Source: Bacillus benzoevorans (lineage in GTDB: Bacteria > Bacillota > Bacilli > Bacillales > Cytobacillaceae). Taken from it: a stretch of 37,770 bases of DNA. Position numbers and translations under genes: made by a program. The stretch is from NCBI RefSeq assembly GCF_014207535.1, contig NZ_JACHGK010000029.1, forward strand, positions 1 through 37,770, written 5' to 3'. Numbering within the stretch: the stretch's first letter is position 1; the number at the start of each line of letters is the position of its first letter. Under the pieces are notes generated by a model. It had not been told where the DNA came from. It did not search any database and worked only from the letters and a program-made list of their open reading frames with translations. Below are positions 16,378-25,271 of this stretch, in pieces.

Positions 16378-19152
16378 TTATTCATCATCATCATTATCGA
16401 TTATTACTCTTAGAGCCTTCGCATGCGGTTTATTCGAATTATCCCCTGGTACATGAATATAAACTCCGATAATATCTTCATCGAAGTTCAAATCAATTCT
16501 ATCCGATTTGGTTTCATCTTTATTGCCGGCAGAATTCCTGGCTTCAGAATCTTTGGTTATTCTGTATATAATTAACTGTGGAACATCACCTAAACCAAAC
16601 TTCTGTCTGATTTCTCTAATATCTTTATTTTTAACACCTTTTTTACTAATCTCTTTCATACATGATTCATCTTTGATATCTGCATACACATCATTCGGTC
16701 CTCTTAAAACACCTATATTGACAGTACCATCTTTATAATTCATAGATGAAGCCTTTGCCGAACGATTTACCATTCCAACAGTATAATCTCCTAAATACCA
16801 TTTTTTCGGACCTTTCGAATATCCTTCTTCTACCTTTCCTGCCCCAGCTACAATAACATTCCAGTTCTTAAAATTGATTTCATTCTGTACTTTTTCATAC
16901 CAATCACAAAATACATCAATTTGATCAAATGCTTTAGATCTTTGGTTGAAAATCATTTTTAATAAAAATTCATTTTTGATTTTGTTAAAATCTACATCTC
17001 TATATACTATTGCATTTGCAATTTTTGATTTTTCCGACCTGCCGCAATAATTCTGCAAAAAGTTCTCTGCCGTATCAATATTTTTCCGTAACTCTATTTT
17101 GTTATTTTCAAAATGAATCGTTTGTATAGAAGCCCCGGAAAAGTCCATTTCTATTTCTTCCGCCTTTTGCATTTTATTTTTAGCAGTAACTCGAAGCCAT
17201 GAAGCTTTAGGTGTGTTTTTAACTCTTGGTCCATATTCAGAAGGGCTCTTATGATCCAGAGCAAATTGTTCCAGTTCTTCTCTAAGCTCTTCTTCTAATA
17301 AAGTTAAAAAGAAGAATTTATCATAAGTATTCTGTGTCATCCAAATTCTTGGTAATAATTCATATCCTTTTCTATATCCAAACCAACGACCCATTTGCAT
17401 AAGTGAATCCGCGGCGGTAGCAGCTCTTAAAAAATACGTACTTACAAGACCTTCAATTGTAAGCCCTCTTGATAAAGTGTTTCCTCCGACAATTATAAAA
17501 GCTGGTGCTGTATTAAGCTCTTTTAGTTTTTCTTTACCAGGGTAGGCTAGGCGTATATACGTATCCTCTTCAGTTATCCCATTATTAGCACTGTTGTCTA
17601 TACATAAGTGAATTCCCTTGTGATAATCAAGTTCCCCTTCTTCGTCCATTATTATATGGGATATATTTGTTTCAATGATTTCCTCAATAAATGATTTAAT
17701 TTGATCAAATTCAGGATATCCATTGATTTCATCATTTGGAACGGGATATTCTTTATAACCAATTTGAAACTTATCCAAATTAAATTGCTCACGTTCTAAT
17801 TCATAAATTCCCTTACATTTAGCGGTTAATTTTCGTTTATTTAAATTACAAATCCATTTTGTAATTGCTCTGGACATCAGGTCATGATGTGCTTGTTTTT
17901 GACTTGTATGAACAAGCATACTGACTGGTTTTTTATATTTATTAAACCTCATAACTGCGGTAATACAAATAAACCAACATATGCTGTCCTGCAGGCTTTT
18001 TGGTATAGCTTCAATCTTCGCATCATGTAATTCTTTCACGCATTCTAAATCTTCTTCAGATATTTGACGGATTATATCCAGTCCTTCATATTCTTCAGAG
18101 CCCTCCAGTCCAAAGATTTGCTTTGGACCAAAGTATTCATTTGAAACAGGTAAGATACCGATAAAATCTTTAGGGTACAATGAATCATCAGAGGATTCAT
18201 TTAAAAAATTGGAATATGGGGTCGCAGTATAGCAGATATAATTCATTGATTTTGGCTGATATTCTGTACCTTTACTCACTTCAATAAGCTTAATGATTAA
18301 CTCATTAATTTTAGCTCTTTCATCTTTATCTATATTTTTAGTATTAATACTTCCTTGGTCTGCTTCGTCATCAATAACCAATATTTTCATTTGCCTTGAC
18401 TTCTTTTTATCTGATTTTAACCATCCGATGAGGTTTTCCAGTCTTGTTTTATTTTTCAGGCAGACATTTAGATATTTTTGGGTTGAAGTTTCCTCGAAAT
18501 TCAAAGCCTGGGGAAGATCACCTATTTGGGATCTTTTCGACAATTTATGCAATGATCTCCAATTATTGTTGCCTGGATTGTTCAAGTCATTAATAAGTCG
18601 ATCCTGAGTCTGCAATCGAAGATTCTCAATCATGCCGGATAGCACAATGAACATATTCCAGCCCCAATCTGCTGCCATAGCCATCAATCCTGCCATACTT
18701 GCCGTTTTTCCTGACTGAACCTGGCCTATTACCAGACCTTTTACAGGGCCTGTTGTTCTGGTATCATTATTCAACTTTCTTAATATGCTGATAGTACTTT
18801 TTTCCAGATTATTAACAGCATCTTCTCTCCAGCCATTTTTCAAAAGTTTATTTTTATATAGTTGCCATGAAGACCTTGCATCAGTTGGTACATAAGTTTT
18901 GTTGTTCTCGTCCAAAGATACTATTGTTGTTTCTATTTCAATTTTTTCAATATTTTCTGCCTTGTGGTATTCATATTTCTGTTCTCTGATTATTTCTCCC
19001 CAGGTATCTTTGCTTAAATCATGCTGTATAGCACCCATAATTTTAAGTGCTTCAAAATTTTCTTCAATTTTACCCCAGTCATTTCCCGTTCTCTTCATAT
19101 TTTTAATCATATTTCTTATATAATCAAATTCAGGTAAATGAATATTTACCAT
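16378..19152 (-). CDS. Z1-domain superfamily II helicase-like ATPase
   Basis: This 924-aa protein is the first gene of the operon. P-loop GQVQSGKT (143-150), Walker B VIDDEADQ (about 259-266), a TATPYSNFLN motif III (309-318), SRGLT (561-565) and an arginine-finger motif QMGRWFGYR (586-594) show an active SF2 ATPase. The region from about 400 on, with SMLVHTSQKQAHHD and the GRWFGYR segment, is the Z1 domain. Z1 proteins are found with GHKL ATPases, endonucleases and m5C methyltransferases; presumably it translocates or remodels DNA for cleavage. GGGAGG precedes the ATG, and a palindromic operator candidate lies 50 bp upstream. Confidence 0.92.
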   Translation of the reverse strand: MVNIHLPEFDYIRNMIKNMKRTGNDWGKIEENFEALKIMGAIQHDLSKDTWGEIIREQKYEYHKAENIEKIEIETTIVSLDENNKTYVPTDARSSWQLYKNKLLKNGWREDAVNNLEKSTISILRKLNNDTRTTGPVKGLVIGQVQSGKTASMAGLMAMAADWGWNMFIVLSGMIENLRLQTQDRLINDLNNPGNNNWRSLHKLSKRSQIGDLPQALNFEETSTQKYLNVCLKNKTRLENLIGWLKSDKKKSRQMKILVIDDEADQGSINTKNIDKDERAKINELIIKLIEVSKGTEYQPKSMNYICYTATPYSNFLNESSDDSLYPKDFIGILPVSNEYFGPKQIFGLEGSEEYEGLDIIRQISEEDLECVKELHDAKIEAIPKSLQDSICWFICITAVMRFNKYKKPVSMLVHTSQKQAHHDLMSRAITKWICNLNKRKLTAKCKGIYELEREQFNLDKFQIGYKEYPVPNDEINGYPEFDQIKSFIEEIIETNISHIIMDEEGELDYHKGIHLCIDNSANNGITEEDTYIRLAYPGKEKLKELNTAPAFIIVGGNTLSRGLTIEGLVSTYFLRAATAADSLMQMGRWFGYRKGYELLPRIWMTQNTYDKFFFLTLLEEELREELEQFALDHKSPSEYGPRVKNTPKASWLRVTAKNKMQKAEEIEMDFSGASIQTIHFENNKIELRKNIDTAENFLQNYCGRSEKSKIANAIVYRDVDFNKIKNEFLLKMIFNQRSKAFDQIDVFCDWYEKVQNEINFKNWNVIVAGAGKVEEGYSKGPKKWYLGDYTVGMVNRSAKASSMNYKDGTVNIGVLRGPNDVYADIKDESCMKEISKKGVKNKDIREIRQKFGLGDVPQLIIYRITKDSEARNSAGNKDETKSDRIDLNFDEDIIGVYIHVPGDNSNKPHAKALRVIIDNDDDE

Positions 19153-19201
19153 GGTCTATTCCTCCCAGCCTAATACTATATGTCAATTCTAACATGAATT
19201 T

Positions 19202-19214
19202 GTCAAATATTGAC
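19202..19214 (-). promoter_or_regulatory. Palindrome and TTGACA elements upstream of the Z1 operon
   Basis: GTCAA-ATA-TTGAC (19202-19214) is a perfect inverted repeat. Its left half, read on the minus strand, contains a consensus TTGACA (19206-19201). A second TTGACA lies 20 bp nearer the gene (19186-19181), and TAGAAT (19191-19186) and TATAGT (19180-19175) are possible -10s, though spacing is not ideal. This could be the promoter/operator of the operon. Confidence 0.4.
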
Positions 19215-19376
19215 GATTATTACCCCTAATATTATTTACCTTTTAATACTGAATTTAGTAAAACCAGACTTGTAGCAACGATATTATAAATACTATTAAA
19301 CAATAGATTAACAGAACCACTCGTTCTAATTCAATCGCATATACATGCATAACTGGAAATATTATTCAATATAACA

Positions 19377-19408
19377 AAATAATCCCTGCAATTTCGCAGA
19401 GACTATTT
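19377..19408 (-). terminator. Terminator after the solitary methyltransferase gene
   Basis: AAATAATCCCTGC (19377-19389) and GCAGAGACTATTT (19396-19408) make a 13-bp stem with two G-U pairs and a 6-nt loop. On the minus strand a T-rich run follows. It lies just past the stop at 19421. Confidence 0.7.
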
Positions 19409-19420
19409 GGCACTAATAAA

Positions 19421-21196
19421 TTAAACGTTTACTTCTAAATGTTGATTCAGAACTTCACCTATTGGATACTTAGGTTTTTTATTTAATAGTTCAAGTATCT
19501 TCTCAGCTACTGCACGAGCTAATAAAGGGGGTACTGCATTGCCAATCTGCTGATACTGCTCATCCTTTTTACCAAAAAATTCGAAGCTGTCAGGAAATGT
19601 CTGCAGCCTTGCAGCTTCACGTATGCTGATAGATCGATTATATTCCGGATGAATCCACATCGACTTTCTAACATTTACTACAGTTCGGGAAGGTTCATCA
19701 TGTTTCAACCGTAAATATACTGTGTTTTGAGTTCTGCTTGTATCTGTGTAATTAGACTTTAAATCATCAGATAAATCGTGAAAATTCTGTCCTTGATCCA
19801 ATGATTCAAAACGCCTTATGCTCATATCCTTACTTTCCGTATTAATATGGTTCTTGACAATTGTATTTTTATATCCCTCAGTATAATATTTTTCTAATCT
19901 GCTGTTTGTTTTAATACGCTCTTCTATAGATATGTTTAAGATTATGTTATCTTTCACATCTTTTCCCGGCATATATTTTATCAGACTTGCAAATGCATCA
20001 TAAACAGTAAAAGATTCGCTGGCAATTTTACTTGGCTCTTTTATATTAATATCATTACTTGCTGCATTTGTATTAATCCCTATTAAAAAGAACCGATTTC
20101 TTTTCTGAGGGACTCCGTAATCTGTAGCATTTAACACCATATCCTTTACAATATATCCTTCTTTCTCCAGTGATTTTAATACATAATCCAACACATTATA
20201 AGATTTTACCTCTGCAGATACTGTCAGTACTCCCTTAGTAATTACCGGTTTATTAAGTTTGTATTTAATGTCCTCACCTTGAAGTTCCTTAATACACAAC
20301 AAAAAATGATTAATAGACATAAATGTTTCAATTACTTCTTTTATATCTGAAGCAAACAATCTTGCTCCAGAGCTTAATTTATCTAATATTAAAGCTGTTT
20401 CCCTAATTACAGGAGCGATTAATTCACAAGAATTAGTCATATTGATTACCTCAGACATACGTTCAAAAACTCTTGCCTCTATCTTATTCTTCGCCTGTAT
20501 GTAATTCGATTTACTTAATCTACGGTGCAAACTTCTTATTTGAGATAAATAACTGTTATTTTGTCCGCTGATAATTGGAGATACTTCATTTTGTTCCTCT
20601 ACAATGATATGAAGTATATTTTCAAGCATTTTGGACTTGTTAGATGAGCGTATCAAAGTAAGAGATGTATTCTCAATTTCAACTCCTAGTTCTTTCGTTA
20701 GGTACTCTTCAGTACTGAATATGTCAACTTCACCATCAGCTAGTTTAATGCGGCCATTGGTCACAAAAAATTTATGTTTATCAGACTTTATGGTTTTAAC
20801 ATTTTCCATTACGAAGGCGGCTGGCTTTAATTGACGAATTGCTCTAACATATTCTTTTACAAGCTGATTATTCCCAGAAATTAAATTATTTCTCTGCCGA
20901 TTTGCATTAGAAAAACCCTGGCATGGAGGTCCTCCTATTACTATTAAATCTTTTTTAGGCACACTGTTAAATACATCAACTTTTGAAAAATCAACCTTCT
21001 TTATGTCAGAGAAAGTTTCCAGTCCAGCGAATGTTGAATGATTATTTATGAAAGTCTTTAAAGCAGATTGATTGAGCTCAACAGCACCGATTGTTTTAAA
21101 ACACCCTGTTTGTTCAAACCCATTACTCATTCCCCCTGCACCGGCAAACAAGTCAATAATGAAATACTTGTTATCTTCTTGTATATTTGAATTCAT
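19421..21196 (-). CDS. DNA (cytosine-5-)-methyltransferase with long internal insertion
   Basis: This 591-aa enzyme has the full motif set: I IIDLFAGAGGMSNGF, IV GGPPCQGFSNANR (C92), VI FVMENVKTI, VIII ATDYGVPQKRNRFF, IX REAARLQTFPDSF, X QIGNAVPPLLARAVA. Unusually, about 220 residues separate motif VI (131-133) from motif VIII (357-368), where standard enzymes have roughly 40. The insertion is mainly helical (residues about 140-310) and may be an extra recognition or regulatory domain. It stands alone between a terminator upstream (21338-21372) and its own terminator; GGGGTG precedes the ATG. Whether it protects against the Z1-operon nuclease or the NgoFVII-family enzyme is unknown. Confidence 0.93.
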   Translation of the reverse strand: MNSNIQEDNKYFIIDLFAGAGGMSNGFEQTGCFKTIGAVELNQSALKTFINNHSTFAGLETFSDIKKVDFSKVDVFNSVPKKDLIVIGGPPCQGFSNANRQRNNLISGNNQLVKEYVRAIRQLKPAAFVMENVKTIKSDKHKFFVTNGRIKLADGEVDIFSTEEYLTKELGVEIENTSLTLIRSSNKSKMLENILHIIVEEQNEVSPIISGQNNSYLSQIRSLHRRLSKSNYIQAKNKIEARVFERMSEVINMTNSCELIAPVIRETALILDKLSSGARLFASDIKEVIETFMSINHFLLCIKELQGEDIKYKLNKPVITKGVLTVSAEVKSYNVLDYVLKSLEKEGYIVKDMVLNATDYGVPQKRNRFFLIGINTNAASNDINIKEPSKIASESFTVYDAFASLIKYMPGKDVKDNIILNISIEERIKTNSRLEKYYTEGYKNTIVKNHINTESKDMSIRRFESLDQGQNFHDLSDDLKSNYTDTSRTQNTVYLRLKHDEPSRTVVNVRKSMWIHPEYNRSISIREAARLQTFPDSFEFFGKKDEQYQQIGNAVPPLLARAVAEKILELLNKKPKYPIGEVLNQHLEVNV

Positions 21197-21337
21197 TTTC
21201 TAATTACACCCCTTTTGGAATGTTCACTTTTTATTTTTAATAGTAATAAAAATACTATCATTTGACTATCCCCATATAATTACATGATAATTTATATACA
21301 TAAATTAATTGTTAGACTTAATTTAGACTTTTCAATG

Positions 21338-21372
21338 AAAGAATGGAATGGTTTTAAACCATTCCATTCTTT
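21338..21372 (-). terminator. Long perfect palindrome, terminator for the twin methyltransferase operon
   Basis: A 17-bp arm (21338-21354) and its exact complement (21356-21372) surround one T. The core reads GAATGGAATGGTTT and AAACCATTCCATTC. It overlaps the stop codon of the methyltransferase gene. T-runs flank both sides, so it could act in either direction. Confidence 0.7.
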
Positions 21373-22592
21373 ATTAATAGATCATTAATTGCAAAAGCAA
21401 GTCTCTTACTAAATTCTGGAGGAACTGCATTTCCGATCATTTCATAATTTTGCACCATACTTCCAATGAATTCAAAGTCATCTTCAAATGTTTGTAATCT
21501 AGCAGCTTCTCTTACTGTAATTGTTCTAGCTTGTTGTGGATCAGGATGTATGTGTCTTAATCCATCTTTTTTTAAATGTGCAGGAATAGTATTACTTGGT
21601 TTATCCCATCGTAATACATGATATTTATGAACATTGGATATTTTCCCTGTTCTATTTGTATATAGTTGTTTTATTGCATCAGTTGTTTGATATTTATTTT
21701 CTCCCGAATCAATATCTTTAGCTAGTATTCTAAAAATATCAATATCTCGCCTATTATGATATCGAGGAATGTGCCAATTTATATTTGTTTTATCAGGAGT
21801 ATGAGAAAACTTTCTTCCATCTGTTCTGTATTCTTCATCTGCAGGAAATAGTTTTGGCAGGTTACTTATTGCATCAAATACAGTTGGAATATGTTCACTA
21901 CGATAATTATTTAAAATTACATTATAAAAATTGTACAACGTTTCTTGATTGTTACTTGTTCCAAAATATTTTCTATTAAGGCCAACAAGAATAACCCGCT
22001 TTCTTTTTTGGGGCACTCCAAAATGTGATAGATCAAGCAGTGCCTGCCCTCTAATATCATCAATGATATCAAAGCCATGTTCATTAAAACTTTGTCTTAT
22101 CTTGTCTACAATACTTTCTCCATTGGGCGTTGCTGATAACATTCCTTCTACATTTTCAAATACAACTAATTTTGGATTGTATACTTTTACAACATTTAAA
22201 TAACTTTCAAATAGATAATTTCGATAATCATACTTCATTTCATTTTTATCCTGAATTCTTCCAGCTACAGAATAAGCCTGACATGGAGGACCACCTACGA
22301 TGACATCGATTTCCTTATTGTTCACAATAAGATTGAGCCCATTATTCGAACCATATTCTTCATCCTTTTCCCACCCATGAATTAAATCTTCTGTTCTTTG
22401 AATATCGAAATGAAGAACTCTCTTTTTAGCATCAGAATAATTATATTTTTTGCTGAGTCTATTTATCAGGGTATCACATGCATACCTTTGCCATTCAACA
22501 CTTGCTACTGTGTTATAGTAACCAGACTTCTCAAAACCATCTAAAAGACCGCCGCATCCCACAAATAATTCTAATGTATTTATTTTTTTCAC
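21354..22592 (-). CDS. DNA (cytosine-5-)-methyltransferase, second gene of twin operon
   Basis: This 412-aa enzyme has C5 methyltransferase motifs in order: I LELFVGCGGLLDGF, IV GGPPCQAYSVAG (C104), VI FENVEGML, VIII HFGVPQKRKRVILV, IX REAARLQTFEDDF, X MIGNAVPPEFS. Motif VI ends in FENV rather than the MENV of its neighbours, still functional. The start codon is GTG at 22592 with AAGGTGAT just upstream, embedded in the stop region of the preceding methyltransferase gene (9-bp gap), so the two are cotranslated. It differs clearly from its neighbour, so this is not a recent duplication; two strand-specific enzymes for an asymmetric site is one reading. Confidence 0.95.
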   Translation of the reverse strand: MKKINTLELFVGCGGLLDGFEKSGYYNTVASVEWQRYACDTLINRLSKKYNYSDAKKRVLHFDIQRTEDLIHGWEKDEEYGSNNGLNLIVNNKEIDVIVGGPPCQAYSVAGRIQDKNEMKYDYRNYLFESYLNVVKVYNPKLVVFENVEGMLSATPNGESIVDKIRQSFNEHGFDIIDDIRGQALLDLSHFGVPQKRKRVILVGLNRKYFGTSNNQETLYNFYNVILNNYRSEHIPTVFDAISNLPKLFPADEEYRTDGRKFSHTPDKTNINWHIPRYHNRRDIDIFRILAKDIDSGENKYQTTDAIKQLYTNRTGKISNVHKYHVLRWDKPSNTIPAHLKKDGLRHIHPDPQQARTITVREAARLQTFEDDFEFIGSMVQNYEMIGNAVPPEFSKRLAFAINDLLIKNGMV

Positions 22593-22601
22593 ACTATCAC
22601 C

Positions 22602-23735
22602 TTATATTTCAAGCTCTAACTGTTTATTATCATCTATTTTTTTCTGCCCGATCTTAATATCTTCGAAATGTTGATTAATGGACCTAGCTATATTAAAGGA
22701 TAATAAAGGGGGAACTGCGTTTCCAACCTGCTTATTTTGCTGCGTACGTGTTCCTAAAAAGACAAAATCATCTCTAAATGACTGGAGACGGGCATTTTCC
22801 CTTATAGTCGGCACCCTGTTATATTCATAATGAAAATGATTCCTATGTCCTGTATCAATAGTTCTTGATGGTCTTTTACTATCATATCTAGTCCATGCTT
22901 CATTAAACTTTCGACTTTCACCAACCCCAGGGGGTAAATCTTTATAATTTCCCCCCTCCGGAACTTGGTTGATTACCCATTTAACGTAATCAGTATGTTT
23001 AGTTGCAACATGATTATATAATTTTTCACTATCTTTCCTCATATATTCTTGGTATAGAGATTGAGGCGGCATAATATAATTATCTATTTCACTGCCTAAA
23101 TTATCTTCTCTGCTTTGTAAATCACTAAGAGCTTCGAGACATGTTATATAATTTTCAGGAGTATGTGTTGGTTGTGGAAATTCAAAATAACCATATCCTT
23201 TTTGAAATCCCACAAAAAACATTCTCTTCCGCATTTGAGGGACTCCATAATCAGCTGCTATGAGAGGCTTTTCTGTAACTGAAACATTATATTCCATATC
23301 CTCAAAAGTATTTATAATTTGTTGTTTCACTACTCCGCCATATAATGTTGCAATTCCAGGAACATTTTCTATTAAAAAAGCTTTAGGTTTAAATTTTCTT
23401 ACAGCTTTTACAACTGCTAAATATAATAAATTCCTCGTGTCATTAATATCCCTTGATCCTGTCAATGAGAAGCCTTGGCACGGTGGACCACCTATGATAA
23501 TATCAATTCGTTTTCCTCCAAGAGCCCTTTCAATCTCAAAAATGCTTTCATCTTTTGATAAATCTGTTAATAAAACATCAGATTCTTTATGGTTATGTTT
23601 ATATGTTTCTAATGCAGCCTGTTCAAAATCAACACCTAAGACTACGTCAAAACCAGCATCTAAAAATCCTTGTGACAATCCTCCGCACCCGCAAAATAAA
23701 TCGAGAACCTTCATTTTATTATCTTTATTATTCAT
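22602..23735 (-). CDS. DNA (cytosine-5-)-methyltransferase, first gene of twin operon
   Basis: This enzyme of about 377 aa is compact: motifs I VLDLFCGCGGLSQGF, IV GGPPCQGFSLTG (C86), VI FLIENVPGI, VIII ADYGVPQMRKRMFFV, IX RENARLQSFRDDF, X QVGNAVPPLLS. It would methylate C5 of cytosine in an unknown site. I choose ATG 23735 because a run of G followed by AG lies five bases before it; an in-frame ATG at 23750 sits upstream of that ribosome site. A sigma-A promoter candidate is at 23786-23814. It is divergent from the NgoFVII-family endonuclease gene about 320 bp away, the usual arrangement of a restriction-modification pair. Confidence 0.95.
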   Translation of the reverse strand: MNNKDNKMKVLDLFCGCGGLSQGFLDAGFDVVLGVDFEQAALETYKHNHKESDVLLTDLSKDESIFEIERALGGKRIDIIIGGPPCQGFSLTGSRDINDTRNLLYLAVVKAVRKFKPKAFLIENVPGIATLYGGVVKQQIINTFEDMEYNVSVTEKPLIAADYGVPQMRKRMFFVGFQKGYGYFEFPQPTHTPENYITCLEALSDLQSREDNLGSEIDNYIMPPQSLYQEYMRKDSEKLYNHVATKHTDYVKWVINQVPEGGNYKDLPPGVGESRKFNEAWTRYDSKRPSRTIDTGHRNHFHYEYNRVPTIRENARLQSFRDDFVFLGTRTQQNKQVGNAVPPLLSFNIARSINQHFEDIKIGQKKIDDNKQLELEI

Positions 23736-23785
23736 AATTCTCCCCCCCATACACCAAGCACGAAGAACGTATATTCGATAAATTA

Positions 23786-23814
23786 ATTTTAGTATGATAT
23801 TTTAGATAGATCAA
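23786..23814 (-). promoter_or_regulatory. Sigma-A promoter candidate for the twin methyltransferase operon
   Basis: On the minus strand TTGATC (23814-23809) and TAAAAT (23791-23786) are separated by exactly 17 bp, one or two mismatches from consensus each. It is 50 bp before the start codon. Confidence 0.5.
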
Positions 23815-24008
23815 GAATCATTTATAAGTTACAAATTAATATTATAACATTTATCCCGTTTAAAGATATTTATAATGCACAGAAATTTTTACCATATAAT
23901 ATATACTAAATAATTTAGCTTAACTATTTCTACGGGAGAGTAAATTGGAATATATGAAATGTTCTACGAATAATATAAAAACGCTTTCTTCATACGTTTA
24001 AGTACGAT

Positions 24009-24014
24009 TATAAT
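24009..24014 (+). promoter_or_regulatory. -10 element for the NgoFVII-family gene
   Basis: TATAAT at 24009-24014 is perfect; the -35 is weak (TTTCTT at 23985-23990, 18-bp spacer). It is about 40 bp before the ribosome site of the endonuclease gene. The rest of the divergent gap (23736-24054) is very AT-rich with no other feature. Confidence 0.4.
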
Positions 24015-24054
24015 AAAATTAATTGCTGAAATCTTTTTGAGGGAGAGAAATCTA

Positions 24055-25011
24055 TTGTTATTTAGTAATAATCTAGACCAATTAATATTTAATACCCATA
24101 AATACATACATTGTGATAATTTAGTTATTATTTCTGGATATGCAAGCCCACGTCCAATACAGCAACTATCAAATTTACCTATAAAGTCTACTGTAATTTA
24201 CGGAATGTTTGGCAGTGAGTCAATTCCGTTCCCATTGCACAAAACTTTGGTTAACCTTCATAATTCGACACAAACTAGAATTCTTTATTCAAATTTACCA
24301 ATACATTCAAATTGTTATATATGGAGATATAAAAGTGATATTACATATGTATTAATTGGTTCTGCGAACTTAACTACCAGAGGATTAACTATTCCTCTTA
24401 GAGAGACACTTGCTGAGACATCAGTGGATACCTTCGAAGAATTAAATAATTATTTAAATTTAATACTAGACAATTCGGTGCCGTGTAATACGGTTGACAT
24501 TACTCCCAATGGACTCCACCCTTTTGTAGATGCTGTTTGTTCTTTGGAATTATACAATCCACGTTCAAACAAAGTACCTGACAGCAGCGGTTTAAACTGG
24601 GGGAATAGCGTTGGTCATACTAATCCAGGTGATGCGTATATTACAATACGCACATCTCATGTTAGAAATTTCCCAAGATTATTTCCACCAAAACAAGATA
24701 GTTCACGAAACAAATCTAGTGGAAGAGGCAGAGCTAATAGACAAAATGATTCTATTGAATTAATATGGGATGACGGTACGTTAATGGATGTTCTTCTCGA
24801 AGGTTCACAAACTGTAAATGGTTTACATTATCCAAAACAGCTCAGTTCCTTTCCAAATAAAAATACCCTAGGTGTATATATAAGAGAAAGACTTGGATTA
24901 CCGCCGACTGCTTTAGTAACAAAAACAGATTTAGATCTCTATGGAAGAGATAACATCCACATATCACTTTTACAAAGCGGTATCTATTATGCTGATTTTT
25001 CAGTACAATAA
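24055..25011 (+). CDS. NgoFVII-family restriction endonuclease (PLD-type)
   Basis: This protein of about 318 aa is the only island gene on the plus strand. It carries the phospholipase-D-like half-site of NgoFVII/BfiI enzymes: IHSNCYIWRYKSD followed by IGSANLTTRGL, then RETLAETS. These enzymes cut DNA through a covalent phosphohistidine and need no metal. The usual H-x-K reads H84-S-N86 here; the codon is AAT, one base from a lysine codon, so activity is uncertain. The start is TTG 24055: GAGGGAG lies eight bases before it and would otherwise be codons 2-4 of a TTG 24037 start. It pairs naturally with the divergent methyltransferase operon. Cognate site unknown. Confidence 0.85.
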   Translation: MLFSNNLDQLIFNTHKYIHCDNLVIISGYASPRPIQQLSNLPIKSTVIYGMFGSESIPFPLHKTLVNLHNSTQTRILYSNLPIHSNCYIWRYKSDITYVLIGSANLTTRGLTIPLRETLAETSVDTFEELNNYLNLILDNSVPCNTVDITPNGLHPFVDAVCSLELYNPRSNKVPDSSGLNWGNSVGHTNPGDAYITIRTSHVRNFPRLFPPKQDSSRNKSSGRGRANRQNDSIELIWDDGTLMDVLLEGSQTVNGLHYPKQLSSFPNKNTLGVYIRERLGLPPTALVTKTDLDLYGRDNIHISLLQSGIYYADFSVQ

Positions 25012-25093
25012 AGTTTCTATCTCATTTATTTAAATCCAAATTTCAAAATACTCTAATAACAGGAATGATAATAGTAATATTTCAATCAAATAG

Positions 25094-25128
25094 GAAGCTA
25101 ATAGAGATATCCTCTCACTATTAGCTTC
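25094..25128. terminator. Bidirectional terminator between convergent genes
   Basis: Perfect 11-bp arms GAAGCTAATAG (25094-25104) and CTATTAGCTTC (25118-25128) flank a 13-nt loop, with a short T-run on the plus strand. It sits between the endonuclease gene and the converging AddB-like gene. Confidence 0.6.
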
Positions 25129-25271
25129 TTTAAAGGCTCTCCAGATATTTAATTCTTACGGAAATTACAGACAAAAAAATAAGTGCACTCCTGTACTTTG
25201 GTAGCTGCTGATTTCTTAAGGTTAGCTATTTTGATTGAGTTTCATACGAATTTATTCTTTGTACGTGTTGT

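Noticed and set aside
21354..23735. Tandem duplication of one methyltransferase
   Set aside because: The two proteins share only the family motifs; spacers and the recognition regions are unrelated by eye.
23260..23781. 173-codon plus-strand frame opposite a methyltransferase gene
   Set aside because: It is the antisense of a gene with all C5-methyltransferase motifs; composition is low-complexity and there is no ribosome site.
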